This document shows positions 1-5,571 of a stretch of 5,571 bases of DNA, in pieces. Below the pieces are notes generated by a model. It saw only the letters and a program-made list of their open reading frames with translations. It made no database searches and was not told where the DNA came from. The position numbers were made by a program, and so were the translations under genes. Each line of letters opens with the position of its first letter. Positions within the stretch are counted from its first letter, which is position 1. This stretch comes from Vicinamibacteria bacterium (GTDB taxonomy: Bacteria; Acidobacteriota; Vicinamibacteria; Fen-336; JAGNNV01), in NCBI GenBank assembly GCA_016650185.1, contig JAENWE010000384.1:1-5571 (forward strand). Reading direction: 5' to 3'.

Positions 1-119
1 TGCGCTTGCCCGCCATTGACACGGTCTCGAACGTCTCGCGACGATTCCTCATGAATAATCCGGGCTAGCCCCGCTGAGCGCTCGGCTTCCGTGCTCTTCG
101 TCTCGTCTTCGGTTGGATC
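1..119. other. Leader region upstream of the cytochrome gene, possible edge of a neighbouring gene
   Basis: No complete gene fits here. Two short open stretches reach the left edge. On the + strand, the frame starting at base 3 reads 21 codons and ends in TAG at 66-68 (…SRRFLMNNPG-stop), which could be the tail of an upstream gene. On the - strand, an ATG at 52-50 opens a frame beginning MRNRRETFETVSMAGKR that stays open to base 1, which could be the start of a divergent gene. Both use mostly G/C third positions, so I cannot choose between them, and neither is called as a gene. A perfect TTGACA occurs at 16-21, but the best -10 partner at a usable distance (GACGAT, 40-45, 18-base spacer) matches the consensus at only three of six positions. 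A promoter there is therefore weakly supported. No good Shine-Dalgarno sequence precedes the ATG at 120. Confidence 0.4.
62..86. repeat. Two adjacent GC-rich palindromes in the cytochrome leader
   Basis: Bases 62-71 (GGGCTAGCCC) are a perfect 10-base palindrome. Bases 73-86 (GCTGAGCGCTCGGC) form a second near-perfect one: its core GAGCGCTC is symmetric, and the outer bases pair with one T-G wobble. They lie 34-58 bases before the cytochrome start codon. They could be an operator, a weak hairpin in the 5' leader, or part of a terminator for an upstream + strand gene whose stop would be at 66-68. No T-run follows, so a classical intrinsic terminator is unlikely. In DNA this GC-rich, short palindromes also arise by chance. 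Confidence 0.25.
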
Positions 120-2456
120 ATGAGAAAAGCCAGGCCGTCGTTCCCTCTGGCCTCCTTCGGGGCGGTGTTGGCCCTCGTGATTCTCGTCGCGGCAGCCGGC
201 GCCTGGTGGCAGCGCGGCCACCCCCTAAAGACCGATGCGACGGAGGACCGGCCAGGGGGGCGCGCAGGTCCGTCGCCAGGCCCGGTCGGCTACATTGATA
301 ACAGGGTCTGCGTGGGCTGTCACCTGGACGAGGGGCGAGAGTGGCAGGAATCGCACCATGCGAAGGCGATGGCGGCGCCCACCGAGCAGAGCGTGCTTGG
401 AGACTTCAGGAATCGGGAGTTCACCCTCAAGGGCGTCACCACGCGTTTTTTCAAGCGGGGCGAAGCGTTTTTCGTGAACACCGAAGGCGCGGACGGCAAG
501 CTCGCGGATTTCGAGATCAAGTACGCCTTCGGCGTCGAGCCCCTGCAGCAATACCTGGTTGAGATGCCGGACGGGCGGTTGCAACCGTTGAGCATCGCAT
601 GGGACAACCCGAAGCAGAGGTGGTTCCACCTTCTCCCGGGCGAAAAGACGCCGCCCGGCGATGTGCTGCATTGGACCGGTCGATACCAGACCGCAAACAC
701 AATGTGTCTGGTCTGTCACACCACGCAGTTCGAGAAGCGCTACGACCCCAAGACGGACACCTTCGCCTCTGAGTGGGCGGAACCAAACGTGTCCTGCCAG
801 TCGTGCCATGGCCCGGGTGAGCGACACGTGGCGTGGGAAAAGAACCAGAGGGGCGCAGGCACACCGCTCGCGGTCTCCCCGAAGGAACCCCACGGCTTGA
901 CCGTGGACATCAAGGGCGCCGATGCGAGCCGAAAAACCGAACTCTGCGCGCCCTGCCACTCGAGGCGCAGTGAACTCGTCCCTTCACCTTCGCCCGGTGA
1001 GTCCATGCTGGACGATTTCCAACCCAGCCTTCTGGTTCAAGGGCTTTATCACCCGGACGGTCAACAACTGGACGAGGTCTATGTCGACGGCTCCTTCCGT
1101 CAGAGCCTCATGTTCCAGCGAGGCGTCACCTGCACCAACTGCCACAATCCCCATACCGGCAAGCTGAAGGTCGCGGGCAACGGTGTCTGCCTGCAGTGTC
1201 ACCGCCCCGACCCGAATCCAAGTTTTCCGAGTGCGGTAGGAAACTACGACTCGCCCTCGCACCACTTCCACAAGGAAGGCTCGGCCGGGGCACAGTGCGC
1301 GTCGTGCCACATGCCATCCTCGACCTACATGCAGATCCAGCGGCGGCCCGACCACAGCATCCGCGTCCCGCGTCCGGACCTATCGGTAAAGATCGGCACT
1401 CCCGACGCATGCACGAACTGCCACGCCGGCAAGAACGCGCAATGGGCCGCCCAGGCCGTGACCCGGTGGTACGGACCGGTGCGAAAGCAGGGAACACACT
1501 ATGGCGAGGCGTTTGCCGCGGCTCGCGCGGGCGAACGCAGAGGGCGTGACGCGTTGGCCCAGCTTATCGGCAACCCAAAGACCCCGGCCATCGTGCGCGC
1601 GAGCGCGTTAGCCGACCTGCAGCACGATCCGGCGATCGGCATCGCTGTGCGGGTAGAGGCCACGCGGGACGCCCACCCTGAAGTGCGAGCCGCCGCCGCG
1701 TTGAGCCTGGGAGGCCTGCCCTCTTCTCAGCGCATCGAGGCTTTGAGCCCCCTTCTGCGGGACTCCGTGCGCGCCGTGCGCATCAACGCCGCCCGAGAGC
1801 TCTCGTCGGTTCCGGTCGAACTGTTGGAACCCTCCGCGAGGGCCGTGTTTGACATGGCCATAGCGGAATACATCGCCGCCCAGAACGTCGCGCTGGACAT
1901 GCCGGGGGGACATTTCAATCTGGCGGTGGTGTACGAAAACACGGGCCAGCGTGGTCTGGCGGAGCGACACTACCTCGGCGCGTTGAAGATCGATCCGGAC
2001 TTCACCCCAGCCCGGGCCAACCTGGCTCAGATGTACAGTGCGATGTCCAGAAACGCCGACGCCGAACGCGTGCTGGTGGACGGGCTCAAGCGGATGCCGC
2101 GCATCGGCGAACTTCAATACGCCCTGGGTTTGTTGCTGGCCGAGGAAAAACGCATGAAGGAGGCGACCGAAGCTCTCGCCAAGGCGGCGACCCTGCTCCC
2201 CGGCAACCCGAGCGTCCAGTACAACTACGGCCTCGCGTTGCAGGAGATGGGGCAGCGTGGGCCGGCCGAATCCGCGCTACTGAGGGCTCAGCGCCTGCAA
2301 CCCGATGATCCGAAGCTCGCCTACGCCCTGGCCATCTTCTACGCGCAATCAGGGCGACGAGACGACGCTCTGGCTTGGGCGGAAACACTGCGGTCTCTCC
2401 GCCCGGGAGACCCCCAGGTGACCCGGCTGGTGGAACGTCTGCGGGTGAGTCAGTAG
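120..2456 (+). CDS. Octaheme c-type cytochrome with HEAT-like and TPR domains
   Basis: Probably an extracytoplasmic electron-transfer protein with covalently bound c-type hemes; its redox partner and substrate are unknown. Residues 13-30 form a hydrophobic segment after a basic N-terminus (MRKARP), acting as a signal peptide or membrane anchor; no convincing signal peptidase site is visible, so I favour an anchor. A Pro/Gly-rich linker follows. Eight CXXCH motifs start at residues 64, 196, 226, 276, 338, 357, 393 and 431. The first sits in a cytochrome c554-like context (CVGCH, then W75, S78-H79-H80), and the pair at 338-361 (CTNCHNPH…CLQCH) is a doubled-CXXCH unit. Residues about 477-575 look like HEAT-type helical repeats (HPEVRAAAALSL, VRAVRINAARELS). 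Residues 598-767 are five TPR units. This architecture recurs in environmental bacteria under names such as 'TPR protein' or 'cytochrome c554-like', mostly without assigned function. ATG 120 is the first start after the in-frame stop at 75-77, and it places the basic and hydrophobic segments correctly. No Shine-Dalgarno is evident. Heme attachment would need a cytochrome c maturation system, not seen here. Confidence 0.93.
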   Translation: MRKARPSFPLASFGAVLALVILVAAAGAWWQRGHPLKTDATEDRPGGRAGPSPGPVGYIDNRVCVGCHLDEGREWQESHHAKAMAAPTEQSVLGDFRNREFTLKGVTTRFFKRGEAFFVNTEGADGKLADFEIKYAFGVEPLQQYLVEMPDGRLQPLSIAWDNPKQRWFHLLPGEKTPPGDVLHWTGRYQTANTMCLVCHTTQFEKRYDPKTDTFASEWAEPNVSCQSCHGPGERHVAWEKNQRGAGTPLAVSPKEPHGLTVDIKGADASRKTELCAPCHSRRSELVPSPSPGESMLDDFQPSLLVQGLYHPDGQQLDEVYVDGSFRQSLMFQRGVTCTNCHNPHTGKLKVAGNGVCLQCHRPDPNPSFPSAVGNYDSPSHHFHKEGSAGAQCASCHMPSSTYMQIQRRPDHSIRVPRPDLSVKIGTPDACTNCHAGKNAQWAAQAVTRWYGPVRKQGTHYGEAFAAARAGERRGRDALAQLIGNPKTPAIVRASALADLQHDPAIGIAVRVEATRDAHPEVRAAAALSLGGLPSSQRIEALSPLLRDSVRAVRINAARELSSVPVELLEPSARAVFDMAIAEYIAAQNVALDMPGGHFNLAVVYENTGQRGLAERHYLGALKIDPDFTPARANLAQMYSAMSRNADAERVLVDGLKRMPRIGELQYALGLLLAEEKRMKEATEALAKAATLLPGNPSVQYNYGLALQEMGQRGPAESALLRAQRLQPDDPKLAYALAIFYAQSGRRDDALAWAETLRSLRPGDPQVTRLVERLRVSQ
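1911..2420 (+). repeat. Five tandem TPR units at the C-terminus of the cytochrome
   Basis: Residues 598-631, 632-665, 666-699, 700-733 and 734-767 are each exactly 34 residues with no gaps. They show the TPR pattern: a small or aromatic residue at positions 4-8 (NLAVVY, LAQMY, LGLLL, YGLAL, LAIFY), G or a substitute near 11-12, A at position 17 or close by, and P near 29-31 (DPD, MPR, LPG, QPD, RPG). Only eleven residues follow before the stop. TPR arrays bind peptides or other proteins, so this end probably docks the heme domain to a partner. The partner is unknown. Confidence 0.9.
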
Positions 2457-2485
2457 CCGGTTGGCTGGTTGACCCAAACGACATG
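2457..2485. other. 29-base gap between convergent stop codons, no clear terminator
   Basis: The cytochrome stop (TAG, 2454-2456) and the receptor stop (TGA on the - strand, 2488-2486) face each other across 29 bases. I looked for a bidirectional terminator. Only a weak TTGG…CCAA pairing (2461-2476) is visible, with no GC-rich stem and no T-run on either strand. Transcription from either side may therefore read into the opposite gene, or end by a Rho-dependent route. Confidence 0.5.
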
Positions 2486-4882
2486 TCAGCGTTCGATGCG
2501 GATGCCGATGAGGAGGGCGCGGGGCGGCTGGACCATGGTAATCCGGCGGTAGTCGGCCAGCCAGACCACTTGCTCTTCGGCTTCGAACTGGGACCCGAGG
2601 GCGTTGAACACTGAGGCCGAGACCTCGAGAGCCCCCTTCGCCAGCTTGAAACGCCTCGACAGACGCGCGTCCACCGAGAGGGTGTAATGGAGTCGGGCGC
2701 GACCGCGCGGGATAGCCTGGACGAAATCTGGGCCCTGGGGGAGATCGTTCTGAATCACCAGCCGCGCGAAAGGTTGACCGTCGTCGTAGCGACCCACCGC
2801 CCCGAAGGTCCAACCGCCAAGGTCGTTGGCGGTGAGATACATCCGCAGACTGTAGGCACGATCGAAGAACAGGCGGCCATAGCCGAACGTGTCCGCGTTT
2901 TTTCTGTCGAAGCTCTCACCCACGACCCCGAAGTCGTTCTCTCCCACGCGCAGGCCACGATTGCCGCCTCGGCCCGAGTCGCGGAAAGCAGCTCCGGTCA
3001 GGCCCCAGTGAATGTGGGCGCCGCCTGTCTCGAAGCCCAGCTCGGCGCCCTCGCCCAACGCTCGATGCTCAGGGGGATTGGTCAGCAGGAATTGCGACGA
3101 CGAGAACGAGCGCAGGCTCTCCTCGACGATCGGAAGAATCTGATCGTCGGAGGGACCGACGATGTCTCCCGACGGATCAGGGACGTTTCTGGTCGCGGAA
3201 ATCTCGGAGCCTTGGGGGTTGAGGGCGGTTTCGATGAGGTTGACATCACGGCGCGCGAAAGCGGTGGCGTGCATGATGATCCCTCGCACCTTCGTCTTGA
3301 AACCGATGATCACCCGACGCATGGTGGGCAGGGACAGCTTCGGATCGACACTCGCCGAGCCGGGCTCGCGACGCGCGACTTCGATGCCGAGTTCCGAAGG
3401 GGACGCCCGACCATCGCCGTCGAGATCGCGCCACCGAAGCGCGGAAACGACGGGCGCGTTTCGGCTTGCGGCTTCGTAGCCCGCGAGCGGCGCCGGGGGC
3501 GTGCCGATCGAAGCCTCGGCGTAGAGCTCCGTGGTGTCGCTCTTTCGCCATTCGAACCGGAGGTCCGGGAGCGCCTTCGTGGAAGCCAGGATCCGGTCTC
3601 CATCCAGGTCGCCCACGGTCGAGCGTTGCAGTTCCACCCTGCCGAAAAGACGGGTGCGCTCGGAGATCTGGAGACCCAGCGCCACACCCACCGCTGCTCG
3701 GACCTCGGCCAGGCGTGACGGCGCGGAACCGGAGAACGTCCATTGACGCGCCGAGGCGCCGTTCAGACTCTCCAAAGCCCGGAAAGTCGGCTGCGCCATC
3801 GCGCGATCGCTGGTCGCCCGGCTGAAGCGGGCCACCAGAGACATGTCGAGGGCATCCCCAAGCGTCCAGGCCTGAGAGCGGGCGTCCATCTGGAGCCTCT
3901 GCCCGGAAGAACGATAAGGAACCTGAAACGGCGGCGGGCCGTCGACCAGGCGTTCAAAGGCGAGCGCCGAGTCGAATTCCGGATCCGTCCCGGTGCTGCG
4001 AAGAAAACTGGCACGCACGCGAGTCTCGTTTCTCATTCCCGAGCCCGGGATGGCTCTCTTCGCGGTCGGGCTCGGTCGGGTCCAGCTCGCTCCCAGCATG
4101 AGGCCGGTCTGGCGGGTCTCGGCCGCCGTGAGACCAAACGGGGCCCGGCGTCCTTGATACATGGCGAGGCCCTGAAGCTGATCGTCGCCTCTCCGGTGAT
4201 TCAAATGGCCTTCGAAGCCAAGGCGCTGGGTCGCTCGCTTCACATCCGAGTCGCGCTCGGACCGGGACACATCGGCGCCGGAGAGAGCTCCGCTCCAGCT
4301 CGTGGCGCCGCTCGCGCTGACTCCAGAGGCGGCCAGGACTCCATCGAACAGGCTGTGCCCGCGGGCCAGGGACGGAATCGGATCGGCGGTGGTCCCGGTG
4401 GAATCGAACAAACCGAGATCAACCTGGGCCAGGAACCGAGTCTGATCCGAGGGGGTCGGGGGTGGGTGGGTATGAACGAGCGCCGAGCCCCTCGAGTCGG
4501 TCTTCACCTCTAACTCGCCAAGTTCCACCGAACCCCAGACGAGGGGCCGCCCGCCGAAGATCGGATCCGTGACATCGAACCCGTCGATCTCAACCCGCGA
4601 CTGGGTCCAGGAGCCGCCCCGGAACGTGAATCGCGAGGGCTCCGCTGGAAAGAGTCCGGGCCCTTCTTCCCGCTCCAGCACCAGGCCGGAGTTGAGTTGA
4701 ACGACCCGCGCGGAAAGTGAACCTGCCCTTGGAAGGGACTTCGCCACTTCAGGGTCGAACCTGGGGCGCGGCGAAGGCGAAGGCTCGGGAGACGGTCCAG
4801 GCTGCTGCGCCGAGGCGAGCGTCCCGGCGAGGAGGGTGAGGGCGGCCGCCAGCATCTGAAGCCTTCGCTTGTTCGCATTCAT
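2486..4882 (-). CDS. TonB-dependent receptor-like outer-membrane protein
   Basis: Predicted outer-membrane beta-barrel transporter that would import a ligand using TonB energy; the ligand is unknown. Residues 1-25 are a signal peptide (basic MNANKRR, hydrophobic core LAAALTLLAG, cleavage after A23-S24-A25). A Pro/Ser-rich stretch (about 28-40) follows. The plug-like signature lies at 87-107 (FRGGSWTQSRVEIDG, then DVTDP), matching the usual plug pattern 'RGG…-ID G…-ND'. The rest, to residue 798, has the alternating short strands and polar loops of a barrel, with GRYDDGQPFARLV and ALLIGIRIER near the end as the last strands. Residues 486-497 (DLDGDGRASPSE) form an EF-hand-type calcium loop. I see no clear TonB box and no N-terminal carboxypeptidase-regulatory domain. 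The protein ends in Arg rather than the usual aromatic residue. The length suits the family. The start codon overlaps the stop of the upstream dehydrogenase gene. Barrel identity is fairly secure; strict TonB dependence is inferred. Confidence 0.85.
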   Translation of the reverse strand: MNANKRRLQMLAAALTLLAGTLASAQQPGPSPEPSPSPRPRFDPEVAKSLPRAGSLSARVVQLNSGLVLEREEGPGLFPAEPSRFTFRGGSWTQSRVEIDGFDVTDPIFGGRPLVWGSVELGELEVKTDSRGSALVHTHPPPTPSDQTRFLAQVDLGLFDSTGTTADPIPSLARGHSLFDGVLAASGVSASGATSWSGALSGADVSRSERDSDVKRATQRLGFEGHLNHRRGDDQLQGLAMYQGRRAPFGLTAAETRQTGLMLGASWTRPSPTAKRAIPGSGMRNETRVRASFLRSTGTDPEFDSALAFERLVDGPPPFQVPYRSSGQRLQMDARSQAWTLGDALDMSLVARFSRATSDRAMAQPTFRALESLNGASARQWTFSGSAPSRLAEVRAAVGVALGLQISERTRLFGRVELQRSTVGDLDGDRILASTKALPDLRFEWRKSDTTELYAEASIGTPPAPLAGYEAASRNAPVVSALRWRDLDGDGRASPSELGIEVARREPGSASVDPKLSLPTMRRVIIGFKTKVRGIIMHATAFARRDVNLIETALNPQGSEISATRNVPDPSGDIVGPSDDQILPIVEESLRSFSSSQFLLTNPPEHRALGEGAELGFETGGAHIHWGLTGAAFRDSGRGGNRGLRVGENDFGVVGESFDRKNADTFGYGRLFFDRAYSLRMYLTANDLGGWTFGAVGRYDDGQPFARLVIQNDLPQGPDFVQAIPRGRARLHYTLSVDARLSRRFKLAKGALEVSASVFNALGSQFEAEEQVVWLADYRRITMVQPPRALLIGIRIER
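3392..3427 (-). other. EF-hand-type calcium-binding loop within the receptor
   Basis: Codons for residues 486-497 spell DLDGDGRASPSE. Asp is at loop positions 1, 3 and 5, Gly at 6, Ser at 9 and Glu at 12, which is the full ligand pattern of a canonical 12-residue EF-hand loop. It lies in the middle of the barrel region, most likely in a surface loop. The flanking helices of a true EF-hand are not obvious, so this is better called an EF-hand-like or dockerin-like calcium loop. A second DLDGD further toward the N-terminus (in VGDLDGDRILAS) lacks the rest of the pattern. Confidence 0.65.
4451..4470 (+). other. Potential G-quadruplex motif on the template strand of the receptor gene
   Basis: Four G-runs of 5, 5, 3 and 3 bases are separated by loops of 2, 1 and 1 bases. 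This meets the strict G-quadruplex pattern, with very short loops that favour stability. It is on the + strand, which is the template for the leftward receptor gene; the mRNA is C-rich here and encodes the HPPPTPS segment of the receptor's N-terminal region. Structure formation and any effect on transcription are inferred. Confidence 0.55.
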
Positions 4883-5571
4883 CCTGAAATCCCGTCTCCT
4901 GTTCGGTTAACGACCCAGGGCATCTGTCGCGGATCGGCGCCACGCAGACGATCGATAACCGATTGCACCGCGCGCCCGGACATGCCGACGTTCGGATCCG
5001 GCGACAACCGGGTTTGGTACGTTCCTGAGCCGAGATGATTGAAGAGGCGCAACTTCAGAATCAGTCGTTCGTCGCGCAGCGGCGAGTCCATCGGGAGGGG
5101 CTCCCTCGCGAAGACGTCGAGGGCCGCGCCCGCTATGCCTCCGTCCAGCAGAACACGAGCCAGAGCATCTTCGTCGACCACCGGCCCCCGGGTGGTGTTG
5201 ACGAGGTACGCGGTGCGTTTCATCTGTCGTAGCCGCTCTTCGTTCATGAAGAGCACTGTCGCGTCGCGACCGGACTTGATCAGAGGCACATGAAGAGAAA
5301 CGAAGTCCGCGTTGTCGAGCGCGTGATCGAGCGGGACATACCCCATGGTTCGACGCGGGCCAAAGCCCAGTTCGGCGCGCAGGTCCATCACGCGCTGAAC
5401 GTCTCGCTCGAAGATCTCGTCTCGAGTGCGCGAGTAGCAGAGTATGTCCATGTCGAACCCGACGCACTTATGAACGAACGCTTTGCCGATTCGGCCCGTG
5501 CCCAGGACGGCCACCGTCTTGCCCGCGACGTTGTCGCCCAGCCAGGGATGGTGCGGGTGCCATACCCCCCA
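4879..5571 (-). CDS. D-2-hydroxyacid dehydrogenase (glyoxylate/hydroxypyruvate reductase-like), 5' end cut by the window
   Basis: Cytoplasmic oxidoreductase expected to reduce a 2-keto acid such as glyoxylate or hydroxypyruvate to the D-2-hydroxy acid with NAD(P)H. The frame stays open to base 5571. The GTG at 5514 is an internal Val, not the start, because family-typical sequence (WLGDNVAGKT) precedes it; roughly the first 100-150 residues are missing. Fragment numbering (W1 at 5571): the Rossmann nucleotide-binding loop GTGRIG is at 24-29, and the end of the second strand reads YSRTR (46-50). The catalytic triad is present: Arg128 (NTTRGPVVDE, codon 5190-5188), Glu157 (FAREPLP, codon 5103-5101) and His179 (NHLGSGT, codon 5037-5035). 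Compared with archaeal glyoxylate reductases, as I recall them, there are about 16 extra residues between YSRTR and the next conserved segment (VPLDHAL). The gene ends in a TGA that overlaps the receptor ATG by four bases, implying one operon. The exact substrate is not decidable here. Confidence 0.9.
   Translation of the reverse strand, partial: WGVWHPHHPWLGDNVAGKTVAVLGTGRIGKAFVHKCVGFDMDILCYSRTRDEIFERDVQRVMDLRAELGFGPRRTMGYVPLDHALDNADFVSLHVPLIKSGRDATVLFMNEERLRQMKRTAYLVNTTRGPVVDEDALARVLLDGGIAGAALDVFAREPLPMDSPLRDERLILKLRLFNHLGSGTYQTRLSPDPNVGMSGRAVQSVIDRLRGADPRQMPWVVNRTGDGISG
4895..4900 (-). promoter_or_regulatory. Shine-Dalgarno-like AGGAGA before the receptor start codon
   Basis: Read on the - strand, AGGAGA ends 12 bases before the ATG at 4882-4880 and lies inside the last codons of the dehydrogenase gene. 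The spacing is somewhat longer than the usual 5-9 bases. With the ATGA overlap it fits re-initiation by ribosomes that have just terminated on the dehydrogenase. It supports the chosen receptor start, which also gives a proper signal peptide. Confidence 0.5.

Noticed and set aside
16..45. Sigma-70-type promoter built on the perfect TTGACA at 16-21
   Set aside because: The only -10 candidate at an acceptable spacing (GACGAT) matches three of six positions, so I mention it in the leader entry but do not call it as a promoter.
24..105. Three copies of GTCTCG (24-29, 33-38, 100-105) as possible regulator sites
   Set aside because: Six-base matches with irregular spacing are expected by chance in this base composition, and the flanks do not match.
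113..298. TTG-initiated 61-codon frame overlapping the cytochrome start
   Set aside because: An Arg/Gly-rich out-of-frame reading with a rare start codon, no ribosome binding site and no recognisable domain. The ATG at 120 gives the signal anchor.
225..959. 244-codon open frame on the - strand opposite the cytochrome gene
   Set aside because: Covers four of the heme-motif codon sets in antisense and has no family resemblance. The sense strand has overwhelming motif support.
2687..3718. 343-codon open frame on the + strand opposite the receptor gene
   Set aside because: It lies wholly antisense to a gene with a signal peptide, plug motif and barrel pattern. Its translation is rich in Arg, Gly and Ala with no recognisable domain, typical of shadow frames in GC-rich DNA.
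3743..4513. 256-codon open frame on the + strand opposite the receptor gene
   Set aside because: Antisense shadow of the receptor's N-terminal part; low-complexity Arg/Gly-rich translation with no domain or signal.
4879..5514. GTG at 5514 as the start of the dehydrogenase
   Set aside because: The frame continues upstream to the window edge with family-typical residues before the nucleotide-binding loop, so this is an internal Val and the gene is partial.

Overview
The window is GC-rich, almost fully coding bacterial DNA with three protein genes and no RNA genes, mobile elements or CRISPR arrays that I could see. The gene types (a signal-anchored multiheme c-type cytochrome and a TonB-dependent outer-membrane receptor) indicate a Gram-negative (diderm) bacterium. 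The receptor's plug motif (RGGSWTQSRVEIDG, then DVTDP) and its C-terminal half (GRYDDGQPFARLV, DLPQGPDF) look to me like receptors common in Acidobacteriota. That assignment comes from memory of the family and was not searched.

Layout: bases 1-119 are a short leader region with two small GC-rich palindromes and possibly the edge of a neighbouring gene. Bases 120-2456 (+) encode a 778-residue protein with eight CXXCH heme-binding motifs, then a HEAT-like helical segment and five exactly 34-residue TPR units. It converges on the next gene with only 29 bases between the stop codons. Bases 2486-4882 (-) encode a 798-residue TonB-dependent receptor-like outer-membrane protein with a clear signal peptide, a plug-like motif and a perfect EF-hand-type calcium loop. 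Bases 4879-5571 (-) carry the C-terminal 230 residues of a D-2-hydroxyacid dehydrogenase (glyoxylate/hydroxypyruvate reductase-like) that runs off the right edge.

The dehydrogenase and receptor genes overlap by four bases (ATGA), so they are very probably one operon read leftward, with its promoter outside the window. The cytochrome is a separate rightward unit. A direct functional link between the cytochrome and the operon is not shown by the sequence. The most notable points are the octaheme-HEAT-TPR architecture, the translationally coupled dehydrogenase-receptor pair, the EF-hand loop in the receptor barrel, and a strong G-quadruplex motif on the template strand of the receptor gene. I did not find a clear undescribed system.
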